A DNA stretch of 64,000 nt from Pseudodesulfovibrio hydrargyri (GCF_001874525.1 NZ_LKAQ01000005.1:1-64000), one strand, 5' to 3'; positions 46,221 through 57,979 are shown, counted from the first letter of the stretch. The notes: a model not told the origin generated them from the sequence alone. Made by a program: numbers and translations.

Positions 46221-46913
46221 ATGACCATCTACCGCCTGTTCGACGAACCCGTGTTTCCCGACCCGGAAGAGGCCGATCCGGACGGGCTGCTCGCCGTGGG
46301 CGGCGATCTCTCGCCCCAGCGGCTGCTCAACGCCTACGCCAACGGCATCTTTCCCTGGTACGCGGAGAATTCCCCCATCCTGTGGTGGTCCACCAGCCCG
46401 AGGCTGGCGCTCATCCCGGACGAACTGCACGTGCCGCGCAGCCTGCGCAGGGTGCTCAACAAGGGGGCCTTCACCTTCACCCTGGATACCCGGTTCGAGG
46501 CGGTTATCCGACGCTGCGCCTGCTGCTCCAGGCCCGAGCAGGAGGGCACCTGGATCGTGGACGAGATGATCGAGGCCTACATCATGCTGCACCGGCTGGG
46601 CTACGCCCACAGCGTGGAGGCTTGGCAGGGGGCCGATCTGGTGGGCGGGCTGTACGGCGTGTCGCTCGGTTCGGTGTTCTTCGGGGAGTCCATGTTCCAC
46701 AACGTGCCGGACGCCTCCAAGGCGGCCTTTGCCGTGTTCGTCGAGCAGCTGCGGAAGTGGGGTTTCACCCTGATAGACTGCCAGCAGACCACCCGGCATC
46801 TCCTGCGCTTCGGGGCGCGGGAGTTTCAGCGGTTCCGTTTCCTGTCCATGCTCCGCGAGGGATTGAACGCGCCCACCCGGGAGGGAGTGTGGCGGTTCGA
46901 CGGCCAGGCGTGA
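46221..46913 (+). CDS. aat: Leucyl/phenylalanyl-tRNA-protein transferase
   Basis: 230 residues. Family signatures LFDEPVFPDPEEADPDGLLAVGGDL (in two parts), ANGIFPWY, ILWWSTSPR and the C-terminal LYGVSLGSVFFGESMF. It attaches Leu or Phe to proteins with N-terminal Arg or Lys, turning them into ClpS-ClpAP substrates. It lies 45 bases after clpA, so the whole N-degron route (transferase, adaptor, unfoldase) is one cluster. Confidence 0.96.
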   Translation: MTIYRLFDEPVFPDPEEADPDGLLAVGGDLSPQRLLNAYANGIFPWYAENSPILWWSTSPRLALIPDELHVPRSLRRVLNKGAFTFTLDTRFEAVIRRCACCSRPEQEGTWIVDEMIEAYIMLHRLGYAHSVEAWQGADLVGGLYGVSLGSVFFGESMFHNVPDASKAAFAVFVEQLRKWGFTLIDCQQTTRHLLRFGAREFQRFRFLSMLREGLNAPTREGVWRFDGQA

Positions 46914-46920
46914 GCCCGGC

Positions 46921-47400
46921 TCAGTCCTCGTCCGCCAGAGGCAGGTGGCGGCTCAGGTCGAAGTACCCCTTGAGGGGGAAGTCCAGGGGATAACTCGGGA
47001 TTTTTTCGAATTCGATGAACCCGGCGTCCTTGCCCGGCTGGACCTCGGTGAACCCGGCCAGCCCGGCCGGGACAGGAAAGGCCAGCGGGTTGGACCGGAT
47101 GGTCGTAAGCCTTGTGGAATACTGTTCTTTCAGGTAATTGACGATGAGATCGCGTTCGCCTGCGGTGAACGACTCGAGGATGACCTTCCGGCCTTCGGGC
47201 AGAACGGTTTCCGGGGCGGAGGCGTCCCGCTCGACCAGCCCGGTGTAGTCGGACTCCGCTTCCTCGGTCCGCTTCCAGCGGCAGCGGAACAGGTGCACCT
47301 CGACGTCGCGCCGCCCCTTGAAGCTCCTGATGACCATGGACAGGGAGTAGGCTCGCTCGCAGGGCACGGGGGAGGCGGGGGTGTTGATGGAGATATCCAT
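46921..47400 (-). CDS. Hypothetical protein
   Basis: 159 residues, not recognised. Alternating strand-like and helical segments (ERAYSLSMVIRSFKGRRDVEVHLFRCRW, read in two parts; FTAGERDLIVNYLKEQYSTRL) in a compact soluble protein without a signal peptide. The ATG at 47400 follows atcaggagtcagcgcc on the - strand. It is convergent with aat (7-base gap) and divergent from uvrB. Confidence 0.75.
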   Translation of the reverse strand: MDISINTPASPVPCERAYSLSMVIRSFKGRRDVEVHLFRCRWKRTEEAESDYTGLVERDASAPETVLPEGRKVILESFTAGERDLIVNYLKEQYSTRLTTIRSNPLAFPVPAGLAGFTEVQPGKDAGFIEFEKIPSYPLDFPLKGYFDLSRHLPLADED

Positions 47401-47484
47401 GGCGCTGACTCCTGATCGCGGTTACAGGTTTTTTATAGTTACTTACGTGTTTTGGCGGGCCAGCTCAAGCCCGGGTGCGGAAGA

Positions 47485-49488
47485 ATGCCGAATTTCAAGC
47501 TAGTCAGCGAATATACCCTCAAGGGCGACCAGCCCCAGGCCGTGGCCGAACTCATCGCCGGGTTGAACTCCGGCGTGCGCGACCAGGTCCTGCTCGGCGC
47601 AACAGGCACGGGCAAGACCTTCACCATGGCCAACGTGGTGGCCCAGCTCAACCGCCCGGCCCTGATCCTGGCCCCGAACAAAACCCTGGCAGCCCAGCTC
47701 TATACCGAGTTCAAGGGGCTGTTCCCGGACAATGCGGTCGAATACTTCGTCAGTTATTACGACTACTACCAGCCCGAAGCGTACATGCCGCACTCGGACG
47801 TGTACATCGAGAAGGACTCGTCCATCAACGACGACATCGACAAGATGCGCCACTCGGCCACCCACGCGCTGCTGACGCGGCGGGACGTGCTCCTGGTGGC
47901 TTCGGTGTCGTGCATCTACGGGTTGGGCTCCCCGGACTTCTACGCCAAGATGGTCATTCCCGTGGAAGAAGGGCAGACCATGGCCATGGACTCCCTGCTC
48001 GGACGGCTGGTGGAGATTCACTACGAGCGCAACGACTACGACTTTCACCGCAGCAGCTTCCGGGTGCGCGGCGACGTGGTCGAGATCATCCCGGCCTACA
48101 ACCGCGAGAAGGCGCTGCGCATCGAATTCTTCGGCGACGAGATCGACTCCATCACCGAGACCGACCCGCTCACCGGCGAGGTCAAGGACCGGCTGGTAAA
48201 GACGGTCATCTACCCGGGCTCGCACTTCGTGTCCGACCGTGACAACGTGGATCGGGCCATCAACGACATCCGCGACGAACTCCAGTCCCGGCTGGCGTAC
48301 CTCAAGCGCAACAACAAGCTGGTCGAGGCGCAACGGCTGGAGCAGCGGACCATGTACGACCTCGAGACCATCGAGGAGTTGGGCTACTGCAACGGCATCG
48401 AGAACTACTCGCGCCATCTGGACGGGCGCTATGAGGGCCAGCCGCCCGCGACCCTGATCGACTATTTCCCGGACGACTTCATCCTCTTCGTGGACGAGTC
48501 GCACATAGCCCTTCCCCAGGTGGGCGGCATGTACCGGGGCGACCGCTCGCGCAAGACCACCCTGGTGGATTTCGGCTTCCGCCTGCCTTCGGCCCTGGAC
48601 AACCGGCCGCTCAACTATGAGGAGTTCCAGGAGCGCATCCATCAGGCCGTGTACGTCTCGGCCACGCCCGGCCCGCTGGAGCTGGACCTGGCCCAGGGCG
48701 TGGTGGTGGAGCAGATCATCCGGCCCACCGGGCTGCTGGACCCGGAGATCGAGGTCCGCAAGACGCAGGGACAGATTGACGACCTGCTGGCGGAGTGCAA
48801 GAAGAGGCAGGCCAAGGACGAGCGGGTCCTGGTGACCACGCTGACCAAGCGCATGGCCGAGGACCTGAACGACTATCTGAACCAGATGGGCGTGCAGGCC
48901 AAATATCTGCACTCGGACATCGACACGCTGGAGCGCATGGCCATCATCCAGGCGCTCCGGGCAGGCGAATTCTTCGTCCTGGTGGGCATCAACCTCCTGC
49001 GCGAGGGGCTGGACATCCCCGAGGTGTCCCTGGTGGCCATCCTGGACGGTGACAAGGAAGGGTTCCTGCGTTCCACGCGCTCGCTCATACAGACCTTCGG
49101 CCGGGCCGCCCGGAACGCGGACGGAAGGGTTATCCTGTATGCGGACAAGGTCACGGACTCCATGGCCGAAGCCATGGAGGAGACCGAGCGCAGGCGGGAG
49201 AAGCAGCAGGAGTACAATCGGGTCAACGGCATCACGCCGACCACCATCCGCAAGAAGGTGGACAATCTTTTCGGAGAGCTCGGAGGCCGTGGTGACAAGG
49301 ACGGAGCCGTGGCCCTGGCCGCCGAGGACGGGGTGGACTACGGCGCGGACCAGAAGACGCTGAACAAGACCGTCAAGCGGCTGGAGCGCGAAATGCGCGA
49401 GGCCGCCAAGGAACTGGAATTCGAACGGGCCGCGAAACTCAGGGACCGCATCGCCCGAATCCGCGAGCGGATGCTGGAACTGGGGTAA
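47485..49488 (+). CDS. uvrB: UvrB, excinuclease ABC subunit B
   Basis: 667 residues. Walker [10 protein letters not shown], the beta-hairpin region [12 protein letters not shown] that clamps DNA at a lesion, [11 protein letters not shown], helicase motif VI region (QTFGRAARN), and a C-terminal UVR domain ([20 protein letters not shown]) that contacts UvrC. It works with UvrA and UvrC in nucleotide excision repair. The ATG at 47485 is in the segment gcggaagaatg. Followed after 3 bases by a K+ channel gene. Confidence 0.96.
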   Translation: MPNFKLVSEYTLKGDQPQAVAELIAGLNSGVRDQVLLGATGTGKTFTMANVVAQLNRPALILAPNKTLAAQLYTEFKGLFPDNAVEYFVSYYDYYQPEAYMPHSDVYIEKDSSINDDIDKMRHSATHALLTRRDVLLVASVSCIYGLGSPDFYAKMVIPVEEGQTMAMDSLLGRLVEIHYERNDYDFHRSSFRVRGDVVEIIPAYNREKALRIEFFGDEIDSITETDPLTGEVKDRLVKTVIYPGSHFVSDRDNVDRAINDIRDELQSRLAYLKRNNKLVEAQRLEQRTMYDLETIEELGYCNGIENYSRHLDGRYEGQPPATLIDYFPDDFILFVDESHIALPQVGGMYRGDRSRKTTLVDFGFRLPSALDNRPLNYEEFQERIHQAVYVSATPGPLELDLAQGVVVEQIIRPTGLLDPEIEVRKTQGQIDDLLAECKKRQAKDERVLVTTLTKRMAEDLNDYLNQMGVQAKYLHSDIDTLERMAIIQALRAGEFFVLVGINLLREGLDIPEVSLVAILDGDKEGFLRSTRSLIQTFGRAARNADGRVILYADKVTDSMAEAMEETERRREKQQEYNRVNGITPTTIRKKVDNLFGELGGRGDKDGAVALAAEDGVDYGADQKTLNKTVKRLEREMREAAKELEFERAAKLRDRIARIRERMLELG

Positions 49489-49491
49489 GGG

Positions 49492-50526
49492 ATGAAGGGC
49501 ACTTTTCATCGACGGATGCTGCGCATGCGCGCCAGGCTGGGCTCCTTCTGGAGCATCCTCCTCGGCGTCGTCTATCTCGTCCTGATCTTCCTGCTCGGCA
49601 TCGGCTTCTACATGATCTACGAGCACTGGGACCTGGCCAGCTCCTTCTACATGGTGGTCATCACCCTCTCCACCGTGGGATTCATGGAGGTCAACCAGCT
49701 CTCTCCGGAAGGGCGCGTGTTCACGGCCTTCCTGATCATGCTCGGTGTGGGCGGCTTCGTGTACATCGCGGGCGCGTTCGCCCAGGTGCTCATTGACGGG
49801 CGACTGCAAATAATGTGGGGTAAGCACAGAATGATGAAGATGATCAGCAAGTTGAGGAACCATTTTATCGTCTGCGGCCACGGCCGCATCGGCAGCATCG
49901 TGGTCCAGGAGATCATGAAGGACGGCCACGACGTGGTGGTCATCGAGAACGATCCCGCCCTCATCGACAAGATGGAGCAGGAGGGCATCCTGTGCCTCGA
50001 GGGCGACGCCACCAGCGACGCCGTGCTCATCAGCGCCGGGCTTCCCTATGCCAGGTCCCTGATCTCGGCCGTGACCAGCGAAGCGGCCAACGTCTACGTC
50101 ACCCTGACCGCGCGCCAGCTCAATCCGACCATCACCATCGTGGCCCGGGCTGGGGACAAGTCGCACATCTCCCGGCTGGAACTGGCCGGGGCGAATCGGG
50201 TGGTCCTGCCGCACTTCATCGGCGGCCTGCGCATGGCCCAGAGCGTGCTTCGGCCCACGGTGACCAACTTCATCGATCTGGCCGTGCGCGGCGGCATCGA
50301 CCTCCAGATGGAGGAACTGACCGTGTCGCCCGAATCCGAACTGGTGGACAAGGACCTCATAGAGTCCAAGATCAGGCCCAACTTCAACCTGATCGTCATC
50401 GCCATCAAGAAGGAGTCCGGGGAGATGGTCTTCAACCCCGGCCCCAAGGAAGTCATCCGGGCCAACGACACGCTGCTGGCCGTGGGCAAGAAGACCAATC
50501 TGGCTGAACTCAGACAAATTTTATAA
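49492..50526 (+). CDS. Two-helix potassium channel with TrkA-N and TrkA-C domains
   Basis: 344 residues. Two membrane helices flank a pore loop with the filter TVGFME (residues 61-66), where TVGYGD is standard. Residues about 113-230 form a TrkA-N (RCK) domain with the nucleotide-binding VCGHGRIGSIVVQEI; about 250-340 is TrkA-C. This is the MthK/GsuK plan of a ligand-gated K+ channel. The altered filter (Tyr to Phe, Gly to Met, Asp to Glu) makes selectivity uncertain. The ATG at 49492 is 3 bases after uvrB. Confidence 0.88.
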   Translation: MKGTFHRRMLRMRARLGSFWSILLGVVYLVLIFLLGIGFYMIYEHWDLASSFYMVVITLSTVGFMEVNQLSPEGRVFTAFLIMLGVGGFVYIAGAFAQVLIDGRLQIMWGKHRMMKMISKLRNHFIVCGHGRIGSIVVQEIMKDGHDVVVIENDPALIDKMEQEGILCLEGDATSDAVLISAGLPYARSLISAVTSEAANVYVTLTARQLNPTITIVARAGDKSHISRLELAGANRVVLPHFIGGLRMAQSVLRPTVTNFIDLAVRGGIDLQMEELTVSPESELVDKDLIESKIRPNFNLIVIAIKKESGEMVFNPGPKEVIRANDTLLAVGKKTNLAELRQIL

Positions 50527-50540
50527 TTATATCCAGGTAG

Positions 50541-52604
<2,064 letters not shown>

Positions 52605-52641
52605 GCATACGTATTTTCAACACGAGACAAGGAGAGATTCC

Positions 52642-53418
52642 ATGACTGTCGACATCGTCATCCAAGGCGCCAAGGGCCGGATGGGCAACACCCTGATCAA
52701 CATGGCCCTGGCCGACGAGACCCTGAACCTGGTGGGCGCGTGCGAACGCAAGGGCCATGCCGACGGCCTGAACTACGAATGTGCCGTCTCCGACTGCCTC
52801 GAAGAACTGCTGCCCAACGTGCCCGGCGCGGTGATCGTTGATTTCACCGCCCCCGAGGGCTCGGTGGCCATGTCCAGGATCGCCGCCAAATACGGCAACC
52901 CCGCGGTCATCGGCACCACCGGCCTGACCCCCGAACAGCAGGCCGAACTGGCCGAATCCGCCAAGAAGACCCCGATTTTCTGGGCCCCGAACATGTCCGT
53001 GGGCATCAACGTGCTGCTCAAGTTCCTGCCCCAGCTCGTCCAGGCCCTGGGCGAGGACTATGACGTGGAACTGTCCGAGACCCATCACAAGATGAAGAAG
53101 GATTCCCCGAGCGGCACCGCCCTCAAGCTGGCCCAGTGCCTGGCCGAGGCGCGCGGCTGGGACTACGACGAGGTCAAGCAGCACTGCCGCGACGGCATCA
53201 TCGGTGCCCGCCCCAAGAAGCAGATCGGCGTCCAGACCCTGCGCGGCGGCGACGTGGTCGGCGACCACACCGCGTACTTCTTCGGCCCCGGCGAACGCAT
53301 CGAGATCACCCATCGCGCCCACTCCCGCGAAACCTTTGCCGCCGGTGCCCTGCGCGCCGCCAAATGGCTGGCCCGCCAAAAGCCCGGCAAGCTCTACTCC
53401 ATGGCCGACATCTTCTAG
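52642..53418 (+). CDS. dapB: 4-hydroxy-tetrahydrodipicolinate reductase
   Basis: 258 residues. The nucleotide-binding GAKGRMG at about 9-15 and the catalytic segment [16 protein letters not shown] with the active His and Lys are intact. It performs the second committed step of lysine and diaminopimelate synthesis. The ATG at 52642 follows acaaggagagattcc. Confidence 0.95.
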   Translation: MTVDIVIQGAKGRMGNTLINMALADETLNLVGACERKGHADGLNYECAVSDCLEELLPNVPGAVIVDFTAPEGSVAMSRIAAKYGNPAVIGTTGLTPEQQAELAESAKKTPIFWAPNMSVGINVLLKFLPQLVQALGEDYDVELSETHHKMKKDSPSGTALKLAQCLAEARGWDYDEVKQHCRDGIIGARPKKQIGVQTLRGGDVVGDHTAYFFGPGERIEITHRAHSRETFAAGALRAAKWLARQKPGKLYSMADIF

Positions 53419-53444
53419 GCCCTGATTCATACGGAATGTCCAAG

Positions 53445-53472
53445 GGGAGTCTCTCGCGAGGCTCCCTTTTTT
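53445..53472 (+). terminator. Rho-independent terminator after dapB
   Basis: gggagtctc / gaggctccc stem, four-base loop, then T6. Confidence 0.88.
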
Positions 53473-53633
53473 GTGTGCATGCCTCCGGCGGGCCCTCGCC
53501 GGGCGGGCGTCTTCGACGGCCGGGGCGCTGCCCCGGACCCTCCCAAACTTTTTGTGTCGCCTGCGGCGAAGAGCGGGGGCGAGGAGGCGTGGGGGGGGGC
53601 GGCTGAGAGAAGGGAATAGCTCGGCAGTGCGGT

Positions 53634-53700
53634 GTCCCGAAGAGTTCGCGCCGAACGTCTGCGGCATGCGGGAAGCCGCCCGGCGCGAACTCTTCGGGAC
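53634..53700. repeat. 67-base palindrome with perfect 19-base arms
   Basis: Left arm gtcccgaagagttcgcgcc (53634-53652) and right arm ggcgcgaactcttcgggac (53682-53700) are exact inverse complements. The 29-base centre contains a smaller GCGGC/GCCGC hairpin. There is no T tract, so it is not an ordinary terminator; it looks like a dispersed palindromic element. Confidence 0.85.
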
Positions 53701-53827
53701 GGTTGCCCACGCCGCCAGGAAGGGCGAAGGGTAGGAATAATCGAGAAGGCGACGTCTTAAACTTTGGTGGAAAGGGACAGATTTAACGCGCTGCCGCCAT
53801 CCGCGAAGCGGCAGAAAAAGTTTAGGA

Positions 53828-53863
53828 GGGGAGATGGGGATGGGGGTCCGGGGAAGGGAGGGG
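53828..53863 (+). other. G-quadruplex-prone G-run cluster
   Basis: Six runs of three to five G separated by one to four bases (GGGG-agat-GGGG-at-GGGGG-tcc-GGGG-aa-GGG-a-GGGG), just beyond the 3' end of cls. Confidence 0.6.
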
Positions 53864-53925
53864 AAGCCCTTTTCAAAGGGGTCCCCTCTTCCCCTTCCCC
53901 CGGCCGCCGGAGGCGTCTCCCTCCC

Positions 53926-55374
53926 CTACAAGATGGGCGACAGCAGGCGGGCGAAGCGGATGATGGTCTGGTGGAGGATATTTTTATCGTCGTATTCGTT
54001 GGGGCCGGTTTCGATGCAGTGGTTGAAGTCGTCGAGGAACATGCTTTCGACGTCTTTGCAGAAGTCGGGGTCTTCGACGAGCATGGTGATTTCGAAGTTG
54101 AGCCTAAAGGAGCGGTTGTCGAGGTTGGCGGTGCCCACGCCGGCCAGACCGTTGTCGGCCAGGAAGACCTTCTGGTGCAGGAAGCCGTCCACGTACCGGA
54201 AGACGCGGATGCCGGGCTGGCCGAGTTCCTTGAGGCAGGCGAATCCGGCCAGGTAGACCATCAGGTGGTCGGGTTTTTTGGGCAGCATGATGCGCACATC
54301 CACGCCACGCATGGCGGCCATCTGCAACGCCTTCATGACCGAGGTGTCGGGCACGAAGTAGGGACTGGCTATCCAGAACCGTTCCTTGGCCGAGGCAATG
54401 GCCTGGATGAACATGAGCGAGCAGTTCTCCAGGGCATCCACCGGGCCGGTGGGCAGGGCCAGGACCTCGGCGTCGCCCTGCCTTGCGGGCATGGACAGGT
54501 CCAGGTCCGGGATCTCACTGGTGGCCCAGTACCAGTCCTTGCCGAAGCAGACCTGGATGGGCAGCACGGCCGGGCCGGAGATGCGGGCGTGGGTGTCGCG
54601 CCAGCCGCCGTAGCCGTTGTCCTTGCCGCCGAGGTATTCGGTGCCCACGTTGTGGCCGCCGACAAAGGCGGTGTGGCCGTCTACGACCACGATCTTGCGG
54701 TGGTTGCGAAAATTGAGCTGGAAGCGGTTGCCCGGCCCGCGCGTGGTGTGGAAGGGGTGGGCCTCGACCCCGGCGGCGCGCAGGGTTTCCCAATAGGCGG
54801 CCGGTGTCGTGTAGCTGCCCAGTTCGTCGTACAGGAAACGGACGCGCACGCCTTCGCGGGCCTTGCGCACGAGCAGCTCCCCGAGCTCCTTGCCCAGGGA
54901 GTCGTCGCGCACGATGTAGAACTGGATCAGCACGTATCGTTCGGCGGCTTCGATGGCGGCGAAGACGGCTTCGAAGGTGGCGGTGCCGTTGACCAGCAAC
55001 TCCATGGCGTTGCCGCCCAGAAAGGGCGATTCGGCCAAGGTCTCGAAGACCGTGCGCGGCAGGTGCGGGAGCCTGCGTTCGGACAGCGGGGTGACGGGCG
55101 GCACGTCGTGGCGGTCGCCGATGCGCCGCTGGAACTCTTTCCGGCCGGTACGCATGGCGTCCACGTAGCCATGGAACTTGGACCGGCCGAAAATCCAGTA
55201 CAGGGGCAGGGTGACGATGGGGAAGGTGACCAGGGAGATGGCCCAGGCCACGGCTCCCTGCGGGGTGCGCGTCTCGCGGATGGCGACCAGGGCGGTGAAA
55301 ATGCCGGTGATCTCGATGGCGGTGTAGAGCAGGCTGGCGAGGCCGAGCAGAAAGGACATTTCCAAAGATTCCAT
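53926..55374 (-). CDS. cls: Cardiolipin synthase (phospholipase D type)
   Basis: 482 residues. Two N-terminal membrane helices, then two PLD domains with intact HKD motifs: NHRKIVVVDG and HQKVFLADN, each followed by the family-typical GGHNVGTEY and GTANLDNRS. It makes cardiolipin from phosphatidylglycerol supplied by PgsA. The ATG at 55374 is chosen as the longest frame; ATG at 55359 is possible. Confidence 0.94.
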   Translation of the reverse strand: MESLEMSFLLGLASLLYTAIEITGIFTALVAIRETRTPQGAVAWAISLVTFPIVTLPLYWIFGRSKFHGYVDAMRTGRKEFQRRIGDRHDVPPVTPLSERRLPHLPRTVFETLAESPFLGGNAMELLVNGTATFEAVFAAIEAAERYVLIQFYIVRDDSLGKELGELLVRKAREGVRVRFLYDELGSYTTPAAYWETLRAAGVEAHPFHTTRGPGNRFQLNFRNHRKIVVVDGHTAFVGGHNVGTEYLGGKDNGYGGWRDTHARISGPAVLPIQVCFGKDWYWATSEIPDLDLSMPARQGDAEVLALPTGPVDALENCSLMFIQAIASAKERFWIASPYFVPDTSVMKALQMAAMRGVDVRIMLPKKPDHLMVYLAGFACLKELGQPGIRVFRYVDGFLHQKVFLADNGLAGVGTANLDNRSFRLNFEITMLVEDPDFCKDVESMFLDDFNHCIETGPNEYDDKNILHQTIIRFARLLSPIL

Positions 55375-55470
55375 GGGAGTTATTGGTAACAGAAAAGCGT
55401 TTGAAAGGGAAAGCTTTGCTTGTCATCGCCGGGGGGATGTGCTCAGGCTAATCCGGCAGGAGACAACACG

Positions 55471-56823
55471 GTGCAGGACAATCCGAAACAACCGCCTCAA
55501 CGGCATCCCTTTCTGGACAGGCCCAACCGGACGCTCGTCCGCATGGCCCTGCCCGTTCTCTTTTCCCTGGTGGCCGAGCCGCTGACAGGCCTGGCGGACA
55601 CAGCCTTCGTGGCGCGCATACCCGGCTCGGAGCCGGTGGCCGCCCTGGGTGTGGGGACCATGGCCTTTTCGGCCATATTCTGGGCCTTCGCCTTCCTTGG
55701 CATAGCCACCCAGACCGAGGTGGCGCACAGCGTGGGCCGGGGCGAGGAGGGCCGCGCGGTCAAGGTGGTCTCCCTGGCGGCCCTGCTGGCCGCGGGCATT
55801 GGCCTCGGACTTCTGGCCGTGTCCATCTGGTTCCTGTCGCCCCTCGCCTCGATCTTCGGGGCCGAGGGGCTGGTCAACGACTACGCCTGTCAATACATGT
55901 TCTACCGGCTGCTGGGCGCGCCCGCAGTGCTGGTCACCCTGGCCTGTTTCGGCGGGCTGCGCGGAGCCCAGGACATGCGCACGCCGCTGTACGTGGCCGT
56001 GGGCATCAACGTGATCAACGTCCTGTTGGACTGGTTGCTCATCTTCGGCCACGGGTCGTTTCCGGCCATGGGCGTGGCCGGCGCGGCCATAGCCAGCACG
56101 GTCAGCCAGTGGATCGGGGCGTTCTGGTGTCTGATCGCGGTATACCGCACTCTGGGGCTGACCGTTCACATGCGCGGCGCGGGACTGGTCCGGCTTATGC
56201 GCGTGGGCGGCGATTTGTTTTTGCGCACCGGGGCGGTGCTGGTTTTCCTGACCCTGTGCACCCGGGTGGCCAACCGGTTTGGCCCGGATCAGGGCGCGGC
56301 CTTCCAGGCCACCCGGCAATTCTTCCTCTTTTCGGCCCTGTTTCTCGACGCCTTCGCCATCACCGGGCAGAGCCTGGTCGGCTATTTTCTGGGAGCGGAC
56401 GACCGGGCCAAGGCCCGCGACGTGGCCCGGCTGGTCTGTTGGTGGAGCTTCGGCACGGGCGTGGCACTGTGCGCGGCCATGCTGCTGGGCACCGACCTGG
56501 TGGCCTGGCTGTTGGTCCCCCCGGCTGCCTATGCCGTGTTCGGGCCGGGGTGGATCGTGGTCTCCCTGTCCCAGCCCATAGGCTCCCTGTCATTCGCCAC
56601 GGACGGCATCCACTGGGGTACCGGCGACTTCGCCTACCTGCGCAACAGCATGCTGGCGGCCTCGGCCGTGGGCGTGGCGTGCGTGCTGGCCGTGGAGTTC
56701 TTCGAGCCGCCGCAAGTGCTGGTTTATATCTGGCTGGCCTCGACCCTGTGGACCTTCATCCGGGCGGGCTTCGGACTGGTGCGCATCTGGCCCGGCGTGG
56801 GCCGTGCGCCTCTCAGGGGATAG
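55471..56823 (+). CDS. MATE-family efflux transporter
   Basis: 450 residues with about twelve membrane helices in two homologous halves. MALPVLFSLVAEPLTGLADTAFVARI opens the first half as in the DinF branch of MATE exporters. These exchange cations for drugs or metabolites. The GTG at 55471 is chosen for its caggagacaacac site; the frame extends to a TTG at 55420 without one. Substrate unknown. Confidence 0.9.
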   Translation: MQDNPKQPPQRHPFLDRPNRTLVRMALPVLFSLVAEPLTGLADTAFVARIPGSEPVAALGVGTMAFSAIFWAFAFLGIATQTEVAHSVGRGEEGRAVKVVSLAALLAAGIGLGLLAVSIWFLSPLASIFGAEGLVNDYACQYMFYRLLGAPAVLVTLACFGGLRGAQDMRTPLYVAVGINVINVLLDWLLIFGHGSFPAMGVAGAAIASTVSQWIGAFWCLIAVYRTLGLTVHMRGAGLVRLMRVGGDLFLRTGAVLVFLTLCTRVANRFGPDQGAAFQATRQFFLFSALFLDAFAITGQSLVGYFLGADDRAKARDVARLVCWWSFGTGVALCAAMLLGTDLVAWLLVPPAAYAVFGPGWIVVSLSQPIGSLSFATDGIHWGTGDFAYLRNSMLAASAVGVACVLAVEFFEPPQVLVYIWLASTLWTFIRAGFGLVRIWPGVGRAPLRG

Positions 56824-56840
56824 GGCGGGCCGCAGGGCGC

Positions 56841-56872
56841 GAAAAAGGCCCGTCGGTGTTGCCGCCGGGCCT
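56841..56872 (-). terminator. Terminator after the HPt gene
   Basis: aggcccgtcgg / ccgccgggcct stem (one mismatch), with a T5 tract on the - strand. It lies between two convergent genes. Confidence 0.75.
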
Positions 56873-56896
56873 GAAAAATCGCCGTCGCGGGCCGGA

Positions 56897-57265
56897 TCAG
56901 TGCTCGGCCAGATAGTTGAACATGAATTCGTAGGCGTTGCGCATCTCTTCCTCGAGATCGTCCATGAGCGTCATTGCCTTGTCCAGGTCGCCCGCCTTGC
57001 AGGCGTTTTCCAGCTGAAGACAACATTCGCGCACGCGCTCCACGCCGATGGTCGCGGCTCCGCCCTTGAGGGAGTGGGCCAAATGGCGCAGCTTCTCCAC
57101 GTCGCCGGAGGACAGGGCGTCCTTGATACTTTGGATTCTCTTGGGCTCCTGGGAGATGAACACGGTGAACATCCGCTTCATGAACGGGCGGCGATCCGCC
57201 ATTGATTCCAGGAACTTGCTGTCGACTATTTCCTTTCCCACCTTGTCTCCCGCCTTTGTGCACAC
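56897..57265 (-). CDS. Stand-alone HPt phosphotransfer protein
   Basis: 122 residues forming one HPt four-helix bundle. The phospho-acceptor is His64 in LRHLAHSLKGGAATIGVERV. A preceding helix (FMKRMFTVFISQEPKRIQSIKDAL) is typical. It passes phosphate between a hybrid histidine kinase and a receiver elsewhere. The start is GTG at 57265 with aatagggg upstream. Confidence 0.88.
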   Translation of the reverse strand: MCTKAGDKVGKEIVDSKFLESMADRRPFMKRMFTVFISQEPKRIQSIKDALSSGDVEKLRHLAHSLKGGAATIGVERVRECCLQLENACKAGDLDKAMTLMDDLEEEMRNAYEFMFNYLAEH

Positions 57266-57349
57266 CCCTATTTCGCCGATCGCATTCTACCTGTATACTT
57301 TGATGGATCGTTTTCGGCAACTGGTTTGCTCACAAAGTGGAGAAGTCGA

Positions 57350-57979
57350 TCAGGCTGGGTTGTAGAAGAACCGGCCGAGGCCGACGGTGAAGACGATACA
57401 GCCGTAGGCGGCGTGCTCCAGGGAGGCGAGGAGCAGGGAGCCGGTCCTGCGGTAGGTCCGGGTGAAGATCCAGCCCGCCGGGAGGGTCAGGGCCACGGCC
57501 ACCCAGTTGGCGAAGACGATATGCAGGAAGGAGAAGGCCAGGACGCTGGCCCAGGTGCGGGCGCGTTCCGTCCTCAGGATGGGGGCGTAGCGGTGGAAGA
57601 GGAAGGCCCGGTAGATGGTCTCCTGCGGAAAGGCGGACAGCAGGGGGTACAGGGCCATGACGGCCAACCACAGAAGGGGCCTGGCGCGTGGAAAACCGAA
57701 AAGTTGGTCCGGAGCCCAGATAAAAACCGTTATGGCCGAACAGAGGGCGACCATCAGGGACCGGAGGGCTATGGCCCGCAAAAAATGGTTGTTTTTGCGA
57801 AGAAAAGTGGAAAATTCCATTTTTGGGAGGAATCCGCCCTTGCCTAGATAGATCAGGCAACCGCCCGCAAAGACGAGGAGCAGGGGGATTTTGGGAAACG
57901 GCAACCAGCCGCGGGCGTGGAGCGACGGGAGCAGGCCGAACAGGACCAGGAATTCGAGCCAGAGAAACGGGGCGGGCAT
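57350..57979 (-). CDS. CPBP-family (CAAX protease-like) membrane protein
   Basis: 209 residues with about six membrane helices. The motif QETIYRAFLFHRYAP corresponds to the EExxxR of CPBP intramembrane proteases, with Gln replacing the first Glu; FSFLHIVFANW and LEHAAYGC supply the other conserved residues. Activity is uncertain because of the Gln. The ATG at 57979 has no clear ribosome-binding site. A 14-base palindrome CGCGTATATACGCG (57982-57995) sits directly upstream. Confidence 0.8.
   Translation of the reverse strand: MPAPFLWLEFLVLFGLLPSLHARGWLPFPKIPLLLVFAGGCLIYLGKGGFLPKMEFSTFLRKNNHFLRAIALRSLMVALCSAITVFIWAPDQLFGFPRARPLLWLAVMALYPLLSAFPQETIYRAFLFHRYAPILRTERARTWASVLAFSFLHIVFANWVAVALTLPAGWIFTRTYRRTGSLLLASLEHAAYGCIVFTVGLGRFFYNPA

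Larger units (their letters stand above)
53473..53925. other. Gene-free region with strong secondary structure
   Basis: No supportable gene. It contains a 67-base inverted repeat (53634-53700), a G9 run near 53592, a cluster of six G-runs (53828-53863) and a nested hairpin (53860-53894). The open frames crossing it are low-complexity. It lies between the dapB terminator and the 3' end of the convergent cls gene. Confidence 0.6.

Noticed and set aside
53764..55389. 541-codon frame opposite cls
   Set aside because: cls has both HKD motifs and is certainly the coding strand; the opposite frame is a composition artefact.
57330..57860. 176-codon - strand frame overlapping the CPBP gene
   Set aside because: The 57350-57979 frame has membrane helices and a family motif; this one is Pro/Arg-rich without features.
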